64,000 bases of DNA from Lacinutrix sp. MedPE-SW. Its GTDB lineage: Bacteria; Bacteroidota; Bacteroidia; Flavobacteriales; Flavobacteriaceae. This document shows positions 17,452-24,497 of this stretch, piece by piece. Within the stretch, counting starts at the first letter, position 1. Every line of letters starts with the position of its first letter. Both the position numbers and the translations under genes were made by a program. The stretch lies in NCBI RefSeq assembly GCF_001874145.1, contig NZ_MPCX01000001.1:421731-485730 (forward strand), given 5' to 3'. The notes under the pieces are model-generated. The model did no database searches and had not been told where the DNA came from. It saw only the letters and a program-made list of their open reading frames with translations.

Positions 17452-18294
17452 CTAACTTAATCTTACCTTTACATTTAATTTTTGAAGTAATAGCTTAGCT
17501 ACTTCGTTACCAAATTTCTTTTTTCTGTATTTACTTATTGGCTGGATTCCTGTAATTACATTTGTAATAAATAATTCATCTGCTTTTTGTAACTCAAATG
17601 GCGAAATTGAAGCTTCTTCTACAGTATACTCTGGTAAAAGCTCTAAAATATTAAGTATTTGAAGTCTCATAATACCTTTTAAACAACCATCTGCCAAAGG
17701 TGGCGTTTTTATGGTTTTTCCTTTTACCAAAAACAAGTTACCATTAAGCGCTTCAACAACACTTTTATTGGTATTTAAAAGTAAACAATTATCTAAATCG
17801 TTTTCTTTAGCATAAATATTACCAACAACATTTATTGCTTTATTATTAGATTTTAAAGTAGAAAGTAATCCTGGAGCAACGTAAAAATCCTTAAATAAAT
17901 CTACTTCGTAATGTGTTTCATCTAATAAATAAAAATCTGTTTCTAATTTTTTAACCGAAATTATAAAACTCACCTCTTTATTTGTTGGTAAATATAAACC
18001 ACCAACATTTCTATGTACTTGTATTTTTGCTCTGGCCGAAGCATTTTCTAAACTATTTGCACTAACTGTTTTATTTAGCTCTTCTTCAAAAAACTCCATA
18101 GTGTAATGCATAGGAATTTCCATACGCATAATACGCATTGATGCCATTAACCTAAAATAGTGGTCTTCAAGAAATAATATTTTTCCATGAGAAACCTTTA
18201 TCGTTTCAAAAAGAGCATCACCATAGCTGTATCCTCTATTTTCTGGAGTTAAAATTTGATTGTTTTCTGTAATATTTCCGTTAACATTTATCAT
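17452..18294 (-). CDS. Class IV (PLP) aminotransferase, probably aminodeoxychorismate lyase-like
   Basis: The 280-residue protein belongs to fold-type IV PLP enzymes. It begins with the usual NENRGYSYGDALFETI-type segment and has the Lys that binds PLP in LSTLKSNNKA (about residue 146). Near the C-terminus it has the typical EASISPFELQKADELFITN. The family includes branched-chain aminotransferase, D-amino acid transaminase and PabC. The short, solitary form next to a START-like gene is commonly labelled 4-amino-4-deoxychorismate lyase in flavobacteria, but specificity cannot be read from the sequence. Its ATG directly abuts the U-tract of a terminator hairpin, leaving no room for a leader of its own. 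Confidence 0.82.
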   Translation of the reverse strand: MINVNGNITENNQILTPENRGYSYGDALFETIKVSHGKILFLEDHYFRLMASMRIMRMEIPMHYTMEFFEEELNKTVSANSLENASARAKIQVHRNVGGLYLPTNKEVSFIISVKKLETDFYLLDETHYEVDLFKDFYVAPGLLSTLKSNNKAINVVGNIYAKENDLDNCLLLNTNKSVVEALNGNLFLVKGKTIKTPPLADGCLKGIMRLQILNILELLPEYTVEEASISPFELQKADELFITNVITGIQPISKYRKKKFGNEVAKLLLQKLNVKVRLS

Positions 18295-18321
18295 AAAAAA
18301 AGCGCTGAATTTCTTCAGCGC
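18295..18321 (-). terminator. Hairpin with U-tract between the START-like gene and the aminotransferase
   Basis: On the minus strand an 8-bp perfect stem GCGCTGAA / TTCAGCGC with a GAAA-type loop is followed by seven Ts that run straight into the ATG of the aminotransferase gene. It should end the START-like transcript, or act as a partial terminator that limits expression of the next gene. Confidence 0.75.
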
Positions 18322-18348
18322 AAATATAAGTTTTATAAATGTATTTGT

Positions 18349-18735
18349 TTAGGCAGAACCTAAAACTTGTTTTAAATCTGAAATTTGATTTTCCCATAAC
18401 ATTTTACTTTCTTCTACTTCATCTTCTTCTGCAAAATCTGTAATCATTATAGAAACATCCTTAGTAATTTCGTCTACTTGAATTCTAATTTCAAAATAAT
18501 ATGGTTCATCTTCATCGTCAATCCATCTAAATTTTATGCGTTCTCCACTTTTTTTAGTTAAAAGTTTCGCTTGCTCTTCTGCTCCATCCCAAATGAATTT
18601 AAACAGTTCACCACGAGAGTTTACATTATCTGCATACCATTCAGACAATCCTGAAGGTGTTGATATATATTGATAAAGTAATGAAGGTGAGGCGTGTATA
18701 GGAAATTCTAATTCGTATTTGATTTTTTCGTTCAT
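18349..18735 (-). CDS. START-like / AHSA1-like domain protein
   Basis: The 128-residue protein has the START-like helix-grip fold common in Bacteroidota: YELEFPIHASPSLLYQYIST at the N-terminus, then GLSEWYADNVN, FKFIWDGAEEQAKLL and a C-terminal amphipathic helix. It probably binds a hydrophobic ligand or a partner protein; no function is assigned to this subgroup. It is transcribed away from the tRNA-Met gene. Confidence 0.85.
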   Translation of the reverse strand: MNEKIKYELEFPIHASPSLLYQYISTPSGLSEWYADNVNSRGELFKFIWDGAEEQAKLLTKKSGERIKFRWIDDEDEPYYFEIRIQVDEITKDVSIMITDFAEEDEVEESKMLWENQISDLKQVLGSA

Positions 18736-18830
18736 TTGATTGGTTGTGTAAAAATATTATTTTGCTCAATATATACATTAATTAATAAGTTGAGAAATTT
18801 TTAAATAATTATTTTATTTCAGAATAATGT

Positions 18831-18860
18831 TTGCTAACAATCAATTTGTTTATATATTTG
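18831..18860 (+). promoter_or_regulatory. Promoter of the tRNA-Met gene
   Basis: TTG at 18831-18833 and TATATTTG at 18853-18860 are 19 bp apart, a perfect match to the Bacteroidota promoter pattern. The mature tRNA begins 15 bp after the -7 element. Confidence 0.8.
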
Positions 18861-18875
18861 CAGCCACAAATAAAT

Positions 18876-18949
18876 GGCGAGGTAGCTCAGTTGGTTAGAG
18901 CGTCGGATTCATAACCCGGAGGCCGCGGGATCGTGCCCCGCTCTCGCTA
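18876..18949 (+). tRNA. tRNA-Met (anticodon CAT)
   Basis: A 74-base cloverleaf can be drawn. Acceptor strand GGCGAGG pairs with TCTCGCT (two G-U pairs), the D stem GCTC/GAGC is perfect, anticodon loop TTCATAA carries CAT, and the T stem GCGGG/CCCGC is perfect. The elongator type is suggested by the G1-U72 pair and the lack of the initiator GGG/CCC anticodon-stem pattern. CCA is not encoded. Two oddities: the pair next to the anticodon loop is A-C, and the T loop reads ATCGTGC where TTCRANY is expected, so bases 54 and 58 are exchanged. The gene is the left attachment site of the island. Confidence 0.92.
18908..18922 (+). repeat. Left attachment-core repeat (attL) inside tRNA-Met
   Basis: TTCATAACCCGGAGG, covering the anticodon loop and 3' anticodon stem of the tRNA, recurs exactly and in the same orientation at 46446-46460. 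A GC-rich 15-mer repeated by chance is very unlikely in such AT-rich DNA. The anticodon loop is a classic crossover point for tyrosine recombinases that integrate in tRNA genes. Confidence 0.8.
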
Positions 18950-18970
18950 CTAAGTAAATAGTATGAAAAT

Positions 18971-19002
18971 AAACGGTTTAGCCTTTCTAAACCGTTTTTT
19001 TT
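18971..19002 (+). terminator. Terminator between tRNA-Met and the integrase
   Basis: An 11-bp perfect stem AAACGGTTTAG / CTAAACCGTTT with a CCTTT loop is followed by eight Ts counted from the stem end. The T-run stops at 19002 and the integrase ATG is at 19003. It ends the tRNA transcript and would strongly limit read-through into the integrase. Confidence 0.92.
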
Positions 19003-20382
19003 ATGCTTAATTTTAAACAAGTAATTACTTTTGCATACGATTATGAATACGAAAATGCATACGATTTGACAAAGAAAAAAAATTTTTCTGCTCCTAAAAT
19101 TTATGATGCCAATGGAGATTTATCTAAAAGATGGTATGTTTATTTTTCTTTTAGACATCCTGAAACAGGTAAATTAAAAAGAGTAACACCTTACTATGGA
19201 AATGCAAATACCTTCACAACTAAAGAAGATCGTTTGCAAGTTTTAATACAATATCGAAAAGTACTTTTAAAAATATTAAATCAAGGTTATAGTCCGTTTG
19301 AGGATAATACAGAAATTCATAATAAAATAATTAATGCCAAAAAGGTTGCTAGTTCAATTCCTGCACAACCTATAACACCAGAACCTAAAATTGTTATCCC
19401 AACAACTCCTATTGTTGAAACTAAAAATGAACCTGAAATTGAGCCTGTTGAGGAAACAATTGAAGAACCTAAACTAAAAATTGACGAAGCTTTTAATTTT
19501 GCTATAAATTTTAAAAAACAAATTGTTAGCGTTACCACTTTTAGAAGTTATAAGAATAGAGTTGATTTTTTCTTGAATTGGATATATAACAATCGTCCAG
19601 AAATTAAAACAATAGATGATTTAACGAAAAAGCATCTTTTAGATTTTTTAAATGATGTGTTATATAAAACAAGTGCTAGAAATAGAAATAACTATAGAAC
19701 CGAGTTGAGCAGTATTATACAGGTTTTAGAAGATAATGAAATTATTACTACAAACTTTGTAAAGAAAATACCTATTTTAAAATCTACACCTAATAGAAAT
19801 AAAACGTATTCACAGAAACAACAAGAGGCTATATTTAACCACCTGCGAGAAACTGACAAAGTTTTACTATTATACATTAAGTTTATTGCCTTTAATTTTT
19901 TAAGACCTTTAGAGGTGTGTAGGATTAAGATTAAAGATATTAATATAGAGAATAGAACAGTTCAATTTAAAGCTAAAAATAGCCCATTAAAAACAAAGAT
20001 AATTCCTGAAATTTTGTGGAATGAGTTACCAGATCTTACGCAGTATAAGCCAGATGATTATTTATTTGCAGGAGATATAATTGGAGGACCTTGGGAAACG
20101 CAGCTTAATAACAAACGCGACTTTTATTCTAAACGATTTAAAAGAAACGTTAAGGAGAAATTTAATTTAGGAATTAATTACGGGCTTTATAGTTTTAGGC
20201 ACACTTACATTACTAAACTTTATAGAGGTTTAGTTAAAACATCATCACCGTTTGAAGCTAAAAGTAAATTAATGTTAATTACAGGACATTCAACGATGTC
20301 TGCTCTAGAAAAATATTTACGTGATATTGATGCAGAGCTTCCTGCTGATTATTCTGAACTTTTAAAAAATAAAAATGACTAG
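19003..20382 (+). CDS. Tyrosine-type site-specific recombinase (island integrase)
   Basis: The 459-residue protein has the layout of flavobacterial phage-integrase-like enzymes. An N-terminal arm-binding part (to ~95) is followed by a Pro/Glu-rich linker (~115-155), a SAM-like core-binding domain (~160-260) and the catalytic domain. Catalytic residues visible are Arg in NFLRPLEVCRIKIKD, Lys in SPLKTKIIP, Arg-His in YSFRHTYITKLY, His in LITGHSTMSALEKYLRD, and the Tyr nucleophile in EKYLRD. The first residue of the HxxR box is Tyr. Placement next to the tRNA and the attachment repeats fits an island integrase. The ATG follows directly on the tRNA terminator, so no ordinary promoter precedes it in the integrated state. 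Confidence 0.93.
   Translation: MLNFKQVITFAYDYEYENAYDLTKKKNFSAPKIYDANGDLSKRWYVYFSFRHPETGKLKRVTPYYGNANTFTTKEDRLQVLIQYRKVLLKILNQGYSPFEDNTEIHNKIINAKKVASSIPAQPITPEPKIVIPTTPIVETKNEPEIEPVEETIEEPKLKIDEAFNFAINFKKQIVSVTTFRSYKNRVDFFLNWIYNNRPEIKTIDDLTKKHLLDFLNDVLYKTSARNRNNYRTELSSIIQVLEDNEIITTNFVKKIPILKSTPNRNKTYSQKQQEAIFNHLRETDKVLLLYIKFIAFNFLRPLEVCRIKIKDINIENRTVQFKAKNSPLKTKIIPEILWNELPDLTQYKPDDYLFAGDIIGGPWETQLNNKRDFYSKRFKRNVKEKFNLGINYGLYSFRHTYITKLYRGLVKTSSPFEAKSKLMLITGHSTMSALEKYLRDIDAELPADYSELLKNKND
19032..19066 (+). repeat. Left arm-type repeats (12-bp phased) inside the integrase 5' end
   Basis: TGCATACGATT occurs at 19032-19042 and 19056-19066, with the related TGAATACGAAA at 19044-19054. The three units are spaced 12 bp apart in the same orientation. 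The same 11-mer forms a tandem array near the other island end. The repeats lie in integrase codons 10-22, so they both encode protein and probably bind it. Confidence 0.7.
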
Positions 20383-21118
20383 TAAAGAATTACAAGACTT
20401 ACATTCTAGATTAGTTATAAAACTTTGGAATAACTTTTTCTTTTTTATTCCTATAGAAATATTTGATTTAGAATTATTAGAAGAAACTCCTTTCAAAGAT
20501 TATAAAGAGATACTCTTTAATAAACTATCGGTAATTGATTTTGAATATGGCGCATTTTACTATGATCCCGAAATTGATAATATTCGATATGTAAAAAAAA
20601 CTAAAGAATTAAATGAACTAACCTTTGAATTAATTGAAGAGAAAAATAAGCTGAAAGATTATGAGTTTTCTTTTTTAATAGATAAATATTTTGAACAAAC
20701 TGAATGTGTACTACACATTTCTAACTGGCTAAACAATAACATTAATTGCATTCAAGAGATTACACCATCAATTACTGGCTTATTTAAAATTCAACTTTTT
20801 CTATACAAGAAACATTTAAATGAAATAATTAAACAATTTTATCCTGATAGGAAAAAGATAGCATTTAATAATCACCATACACTTAGAATAATTGAGTCTA
20901 ATTTCGAAACATTTCAGAAACCATTAAACCTAAGTCCTTTACCAAAACTAAACAGAAATTTAAAAGACAACAATAAAAAGGAACCAACTGAAATAAAAGC
21001 TGAACAATCTCCTGTTGAAAAAACTAATAAACAGAAAAAAGTAAAGAAAAAGCCTTTAGTAACTGAAGAAGAAGCTAGAAAAATGATACTGAAATCTATT
21101 TTTAATATTGATGAATAA
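20375..21118 (+). CDS. Unknown island protein next to the integrase
   Basis: I do not recognise this 247-residue protein. It overlaps the integrase stop by 8 bp, so it is co-expressed with it. It has no signal peptide. The first ~190 residues are helical and acidic/aromatic (WNNFFFFIPIEIFDLELLEE). A Lys/Pro/Glu-rich linker follows at ~195-225, and a short conserved-looking end (VTEEEARKMILKSIFNIDE). Co-translation with the integrase suggests an accessory recombination or excision role, but no helix-turn-helix typical of excisionases is evident. Confidence 0.6.
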   Translation: MTSKELQDLHSRLVIKLWNNFFFFIPIEIFDLELLEETPFKDYKEILFNKLSVIDFEYGAFYYDPEIDNIRYVKKTKELNELTFELIEEKNKLKDYEFSFLIDKYFEQTECVLHISNWLNNNINCIQEITPSITGLFKIQLFLYKKHLNEIIKQFYPDRKKIAFNNHHTLRIIESNFETFQKPLNLSPLPKLNRNLKDNNKKEPTEIKAEQSPVEKTNKQKKVKKKPLVTEEEARKMILKSIFNIDE

Positions 21119-21126
21119 ATATTATA

Positions 21127-21160
21127 TTTAGCGTCAAACAAACGTTAGTTTGACGCTAAA
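21127..21160 (+). terminator. Intrinsic terminator after the integrase operon
   Basis: A perfect 13-bp stem TTTAGCGTCAAAC / GTTTGACGCTAAA encloses an 8-base loop, followed by the T-rich stretch TTATATTTTT. It lies 8 bp after the stop of the 247-residue gene. Confidence 0.85.
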
Positions 21161-21170
21161 TTATATTTTT

Positions 21171-21599
21171 ATGAAACTTTACACCTGCAAATATTGTTAT
21201 AAAGAATTTGAACCAACCCGTAGAAGAGTGCAACAGTATTGTAGTAATACTTGCAGATCTAAAGCACACCACAAACGTAAATCTGAAAATAACAAAATCA
21301 CTACAAATAATAAACTTTCTACAACACCACCTTTACCTTCTACTCCATCTAAAACTAAAATTGACTCAATGAGCACATCTGGGATTGGCAATGCTGCAAT
21401 TGGTAATTTAATAGCAGATGGAATAAAATCTATTGCTACTTCTAATAAAAACAAGCCTGCTACTAAAGGCGATTTAGATGCATTAAAAAACTTACTTACT
21501 TCTAGATATTTACCTATTAATAACATGCAAATTGATCAATTTGGTAATAGGCCTTACTATGATATTGAAACTAAAAGTGTTGTTTATTTGAAAGGGTGA
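21171..21599 (+). CDS. Small zinc-ribbon-like protein of unknown function
   Basis: The 142-residue protein starts at ATG just after the terminator hairpin. An upstream TTG in the same frame lies inside the hairpin and is disfavoured. Its first 35 residues form a treble-clef or zinc-ribbon pattern: CKYCYKEFEPTRRRVQQYC and then C-R-S-K. A polar Ser/Thr/Pro/Lys linker leads to a small-residue-rich helix (IGNAAIGNLIADGIKSIAT) and GDLDALKNLLTSR. Such zinc-ribbon proteins occur in flavobacterial islands and prophages. The role is unknown; nucleic-acid or regulatory function is a guess. Confidence 0.6.
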   Translation: MKLYTCKYCYKEFEPTRRRVQQYCSNTCRSKAHHKRKSENNKITTNNKLSTTPPLPSTPSKTKIDSMSTSGIGNAAIGNLIADGIKSIATSNKNKPATKGDLDALKNLLTSRYLPINNMQIDQFGNRPYYDIETKSVVYLKG

Positions 21600-21635
21600 T
21601 AATTTTACAAATACAAGTAAAAAATTTTAGAATAA

Positions 21636-22277
21636 TTAATCTTCATTTAGTTTTATTATTGAAATTAATTCATCAATTCGTTCCGGCTCTCCTATTTCTT
21701 CAAAAAATATTTCTACTAAGCGAGGTGGAAATTGTTTTATTTTTTCATAAGGTAGTTCTACTGTTTCAAAATAATCTTGAGCTTGCGGAATTTCAACAAA
21801 CATAGTAGCTATTTTTTTATGATATAACCCTGATAAATCTGCTAATTGTTGTTTACTAATTGGCTCAACCAAATAATGTCTAGAATCTTGCCATTTTGTA
21901 ATATAAGCTAGAAGTATCTTACCCATTTTAGCCTCTTTTGGTAACTCTAAATAATTTTTAAAATTCTTCTTAAAAGTATTTCTAGTTGTATTAAATAAGC
22001 TGTAAATTTCTTCTTGACTAATTTTTATATTTACATTACTATCAAAAAGGTTTGCTAAATCTTGATTAGTTAACGTTTTATATGGCGTTTCTTTTAAATC
22101 TATCCAATTTGAAATATGCATAACATATACTAACCAACGTCTAGATGATTTAAAACTATCACTACATAAATAACCAGTTAACACATTACATAGATGCCAA
22201 AAATCTTTCCATTTATGACCTTTAGGAGTTATAGCCATCAATAACTCAGCCCATTGATTTAACTTTTCTTTTGGCAT
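21636..22277 (-). CDS. Unknown protein, 213 residues
   Basis: I do not recognise a family. The protein is soluble and helix-rich with many Trp/Tyr residues (HKWKDFWHLCNVLTGYL, RRWLVYVMHISNWIDL). A middle section LTNQDLANLFDSNVNIKISQEEIYSLFNTTRNTFKKNF and a later QQLADLSGLYHKKIATMF look like paired DNA-binding or replication-type helices. Codon use is similar to its neighbours. It ends 36 bp from the convergent zinc-ribbon gene and is preceded by a 44-residue small gene on the same strand. It is accessory DNA by position. Confidence 0.55.
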   Translation of the reverse strand: MPKEKLNQWAELLMAITPKGHKWKDFWHLCNVLTGYLCSDSFKSSRRWLVYVMHISNWIDLKETPYKTLTNQDLANLFDSNVNIKISQEEIYSLFNTTRNTFKKNFKNYLELPKEAKMGKILLAYITKWQDSRHYLVEPISKQQLADLSGLYHKKIATMFVEIPQAQDYFETVELPYEKIKQFPPRLVEIFFEEIGEPERIDELISIIKLNED

Positions 22278-22297
22278 CTATATAATAAATTACAATC

Positions 22298-22432
22298 TTA
22301 CTTTTTAGAACTTCTATTAGGGTTTAATTGCGCACCTCTATTACCATGTACTTTACTATTAGCGTTATTACTACCAGATGTACCTTTGTTTGGATTAGAT
22401 TGATTTGCTTTGTGATTGTTTTGATTACTCAT
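22298..22432 (-). CDS. 44-residue Asn/Lys/Gly-rich small protein
   Basis: A short frame encodes MSNQNNHKANQSNPNKGTSG..., ending with NRGAQLNPNRSSKK. It is very hydrophilic, with no Cys or Trp, and likely disordered. Similar small Asn-rich proteins exist in flavobacteria without an assigned role. A match to the -7 promoter element lies 30 bp upstream, and codon use looks natural, which supports a real gene. It precedes the 213-residue gene by 20 bp on the same strand, so they may share a transcript. Confidence 0.6.
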   Translation of the reverse strand: MSNQNNHKANQSNPNKGTSGSNNANSKVHGNRGAQLNPNRSSKK

Positions 22433-22461
22433 AATATTTAGTTTTTAAATTAATAATAATA

Positions 22462-22469
22462 CAAAACTA
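22462..22469 (-). promoter_or_regulatory. Candidate -7 element for the small Asn-rich gene
   Basis: The minus strand reads TAGTTTTG, matching TAnnTTTG, 30 bp before the ATG of the 44-residue gene and 46 bp after the stop of the GIY-YIG gene. No TTG lies at the right distance upstream. Confidence 0.4.
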
Positions 22470-22514
22470 CACCACTAATATTTGCTGTTTCTAGATACTG
22501 ACAGTTAAATCTTA

Positions 22515-23354
22515 TTACTTTCTTTTCAACTCATCTAAAGTCTTCCCATCTTTATCTTTCCATTTAGTCCAACCATTAGTAGAACGCCCTAAAATGGTTG
22601 CTGCAGCAGCACTTGGTGAGTTAAATATATAATCTTGTTGCAAAACATAAACTTGGTTTTCTTCCTTAAGAATTTCATCATCTAACAAACGTCTACGTAG
22701 AACACCAATCCATTTTGTTATACTATTAGTTTCTTCTATACTGGACGTACTTCCCTTGTAAACTAAAAAGCCATCATCTGTTAATTCTCCTTTTGCTAAA
22801 GCTCCTTTGCCTTGACAATAAAACAACTCTTTGTTACTTTTTGCTTTTCGTTTTTCTTCAAAAATGGGATAACCCAAAGTTGCTAATAATATCTTGGCAG
22901 TATCAAAATTATCTAACAAATCATATTCTCTACTTTCGCTTATAGATGGCTTTTTAGAACCTGTATCATTATCGGTAATATATCGACCAATTTCTTTGGC
23001 TTTAGCTAAACAATAATGCTCTAAATACTTTCCATCTGTTTTAGTGTACTCGTCTGTTTTGGTGGTGATGATTACACAATGTGTCCAAAAATCCTTTTTA
23101 CGATTGTGCGACTGTATACGTGTAAAACAATCTTCTCCTTCTCCAATATAAACTAATGATTTTGCACCATCTTCTGTGTTACCAAATAAAAAGTAAACAC
23201 CAGTAAAATGTACCATCTCACGTTTGGCAACTTCTTGTAGTTTATTTCTAGGAAACAAAATAGCCTTCACCAATCTATTAGTGAGTTCTGCTTCACGAAT
23301 ACTGGTAGGTGAACCGTCTGGTAAAAATATCTGTATGGTTTGTGGTCTAGTCAT
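22515..23354 (-). CDS. GIY-YIG nuclease with C-terminal DUF4357
   Basis: The 279-residue protein has a GIY-YIG nuclease core at ~50-120: GVYFLF and LVYIGEGEDCFTRIQSH (the GxY and YIG strands, and the Arg), and the metal-binding Glu in GKYLEHYC. The tail from ~185 (GKGALAKGELTDDGFLVYKG, through FNSPSAAAATILGRSTNGWTKW) is DUF4357. This pair of domains is common in restriction and defence islands. It is the last gene of the defence operon, 9 bp after the HEPN-like gene. It could be an accessory nicking nuclease; the target is unknown. Confidence 0.88.
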   Translation of the reverse strand: MTRPQTIQIFLPDGSPTSIREAELTNRLVKAILFPRNKLQEVAKREMVHFTGVYFLFGNTEDGAKSLVYIGEGEDCFTRIQSHNRKKDFWTHCVIITTKTDEYTKTDGKYLEHYCLAKAKEIGRYITDNDTGSKKPSISESREYDLLDNFDTAKILLATLGYPIFEEKRKAKSNKELFYCQGKGALAKGELTDDGFLVYKGSTSSIEETNSITKWIGVLRRRLLDDEILKEENQVYVLQQDYIFNSPSAAAATILGRSTNGWTKWKDKDGKTLDELKRK

Positions 23355-23363
23355 TTTTTAATT

Positions 23364-24497
23364 TTAAATTGTACCATCTGCAATCTTTGAATACAATTTA
23401 TCAATTGCATCACTTATAGATGAAATAGTATCAAAAACTCTAGCTTGATCTGAAGCAAAATCTTCTAATGACATTCCAACAGCAGGAATAGTATTAGTAA
23501 TTGCATCACCTGATAAATGAATTAAATTATTACGAACTTGTTGAATGACATCATCAATATCTGTTGCTAAAATCATAGCATCTAAGATATTTGCACCATG
23601 AACGTCTCTAGCCACTCTCAAAGCAGCACCGAGTCCAGTAATATTTACCTGTCCTTGTTGGTTAATAACATCTGAAGACCAAAAATCTTTTAAATATTCA
23701 GCATCCCTTATTTCTAAAAACCAATTAGTGTTTTTTTGAATTCTTTTCACCCTAACCATATGTGGAGCGTTTTGGTTAGCTTCACTCAGAAAATCATTAT
23801 TAGCTCTAGGCATCGCATCCTGAAAATCAATATTATATCCATTTTGACTTGCAGAAATTTCAGCACTTTTAATTTCATAACTATCATTAGTAGGTAAACC
23901 ATAAGTGTAAGTATAACCTTTAGATGCTAATGCATCACGCAAAGTTCCTTCTAATGCAATAGAAATTAATGATAAAGCTGTTAAGTAATTTTCATTCTCA
24001 TAGGCTATTATTGCCTGATTTACATACTGAATTAAATAATGTGGTACAATGTCGTTTTGAGAAATTGAAGACTTTCTTAAAGGTATTGAGATATATTCAT
24101 CACCTTGTGGTGTATGTAACATCCATTCTAAATTCCAACAACCATTAGATAAATATTTTAACTCAAAACCTTCTTTAATTTTAAACACTAAAACCTCGCA
24201 AAAATCATTTGCATTTACACCAATAGCGCCATGTTGAATAAAGTCTTTATGTAAAGCTTCAACTAAAAGAATTAAAGCATCTCTACCTTGATTACCTCCA
24301 GTGAGTCTAACTTTATGTCTTAACGTTGCTAATTGTGGATCAATAGGACCAGCATTGATAACAAATGGACTAGGACCTGTGGTTAATGCTAAACTGGCAG
24401 CATTTAAAATTTTTATTCTTTCAGAAGAATAAAGATCAACTAAAGAATCAAAGGTTTCTTCTAAAACTCTTCTTTTAATTATAGGGAAAGATTTCAT
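23364..24497 (-). CDS. Unknown defence-island protein with HEPN-type RxxxxH motif
   Basis: No known full-length family is recognised in this 377-residue protein. Near the C-terminus it has IQQVRNNLIHLSGDA; the RNNLIH element (residues 322-327) fits the R-x4-6-H signature of HEPN ribonucleases. A preceding helix (YLTALSLISIALEGTLRDAL, 171-190) resembles the companion helix of HEPN-like Abi proteins. The N-terminal ~150 residues are unassigned. It overlaps the methylase-like fusion gene by 4 bp and is followed after 9 bp by the GIY-YIG nuclease, so it must be made with them. RNase or toxin activity is inference from the motif. Confidence 0.65.
   Translation of the reverse strand: MKSFPIIKRRVLEETFDSLVDLYSSERIKILNAASLALTTGPSPFVINAGPIDPQLATLRHKVRLTGGNQGRDALILLVEALHKDFIQHGAIGVNANDFCEVLVFKIKEGFELKYLSNGCWNLEWMLHTPQGDEYISIPLRKSSISQNDIVPHYLIQYVNQAIIAYENENYLTALSLISIALEGTLRDALASKGYTYTYGLPTNDSYEIKSAEISASQNGYNIDFQDAMPRANNDFLSEANQNAPHMVRVKRIQKNTNWFLEIRDAEYLKDFWSSDVINQQGQVNITGLGAALRVARDVHGANILDAMILATDIDDVIQQVRNNLIHLSGDAITNTIPAVGMSLEDFASDQARVFDTISSISDAIDKLYSKIADGTI

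Noticed and set aside
21150..21170. TTG start for the zinc-ribbon protein
   Set aside because: The TTG lies inside a terminator hairpin, and the ATG at 21171 immediately precedes the zinc-ribbon.
21596..21805. Plus-strand frame of 69 residues after the zinc-ribbon gene
   Set aside because: It is the reverse shadow of the 213-residue minus-strand gene, very Leu/Phe-rich and without any motif.
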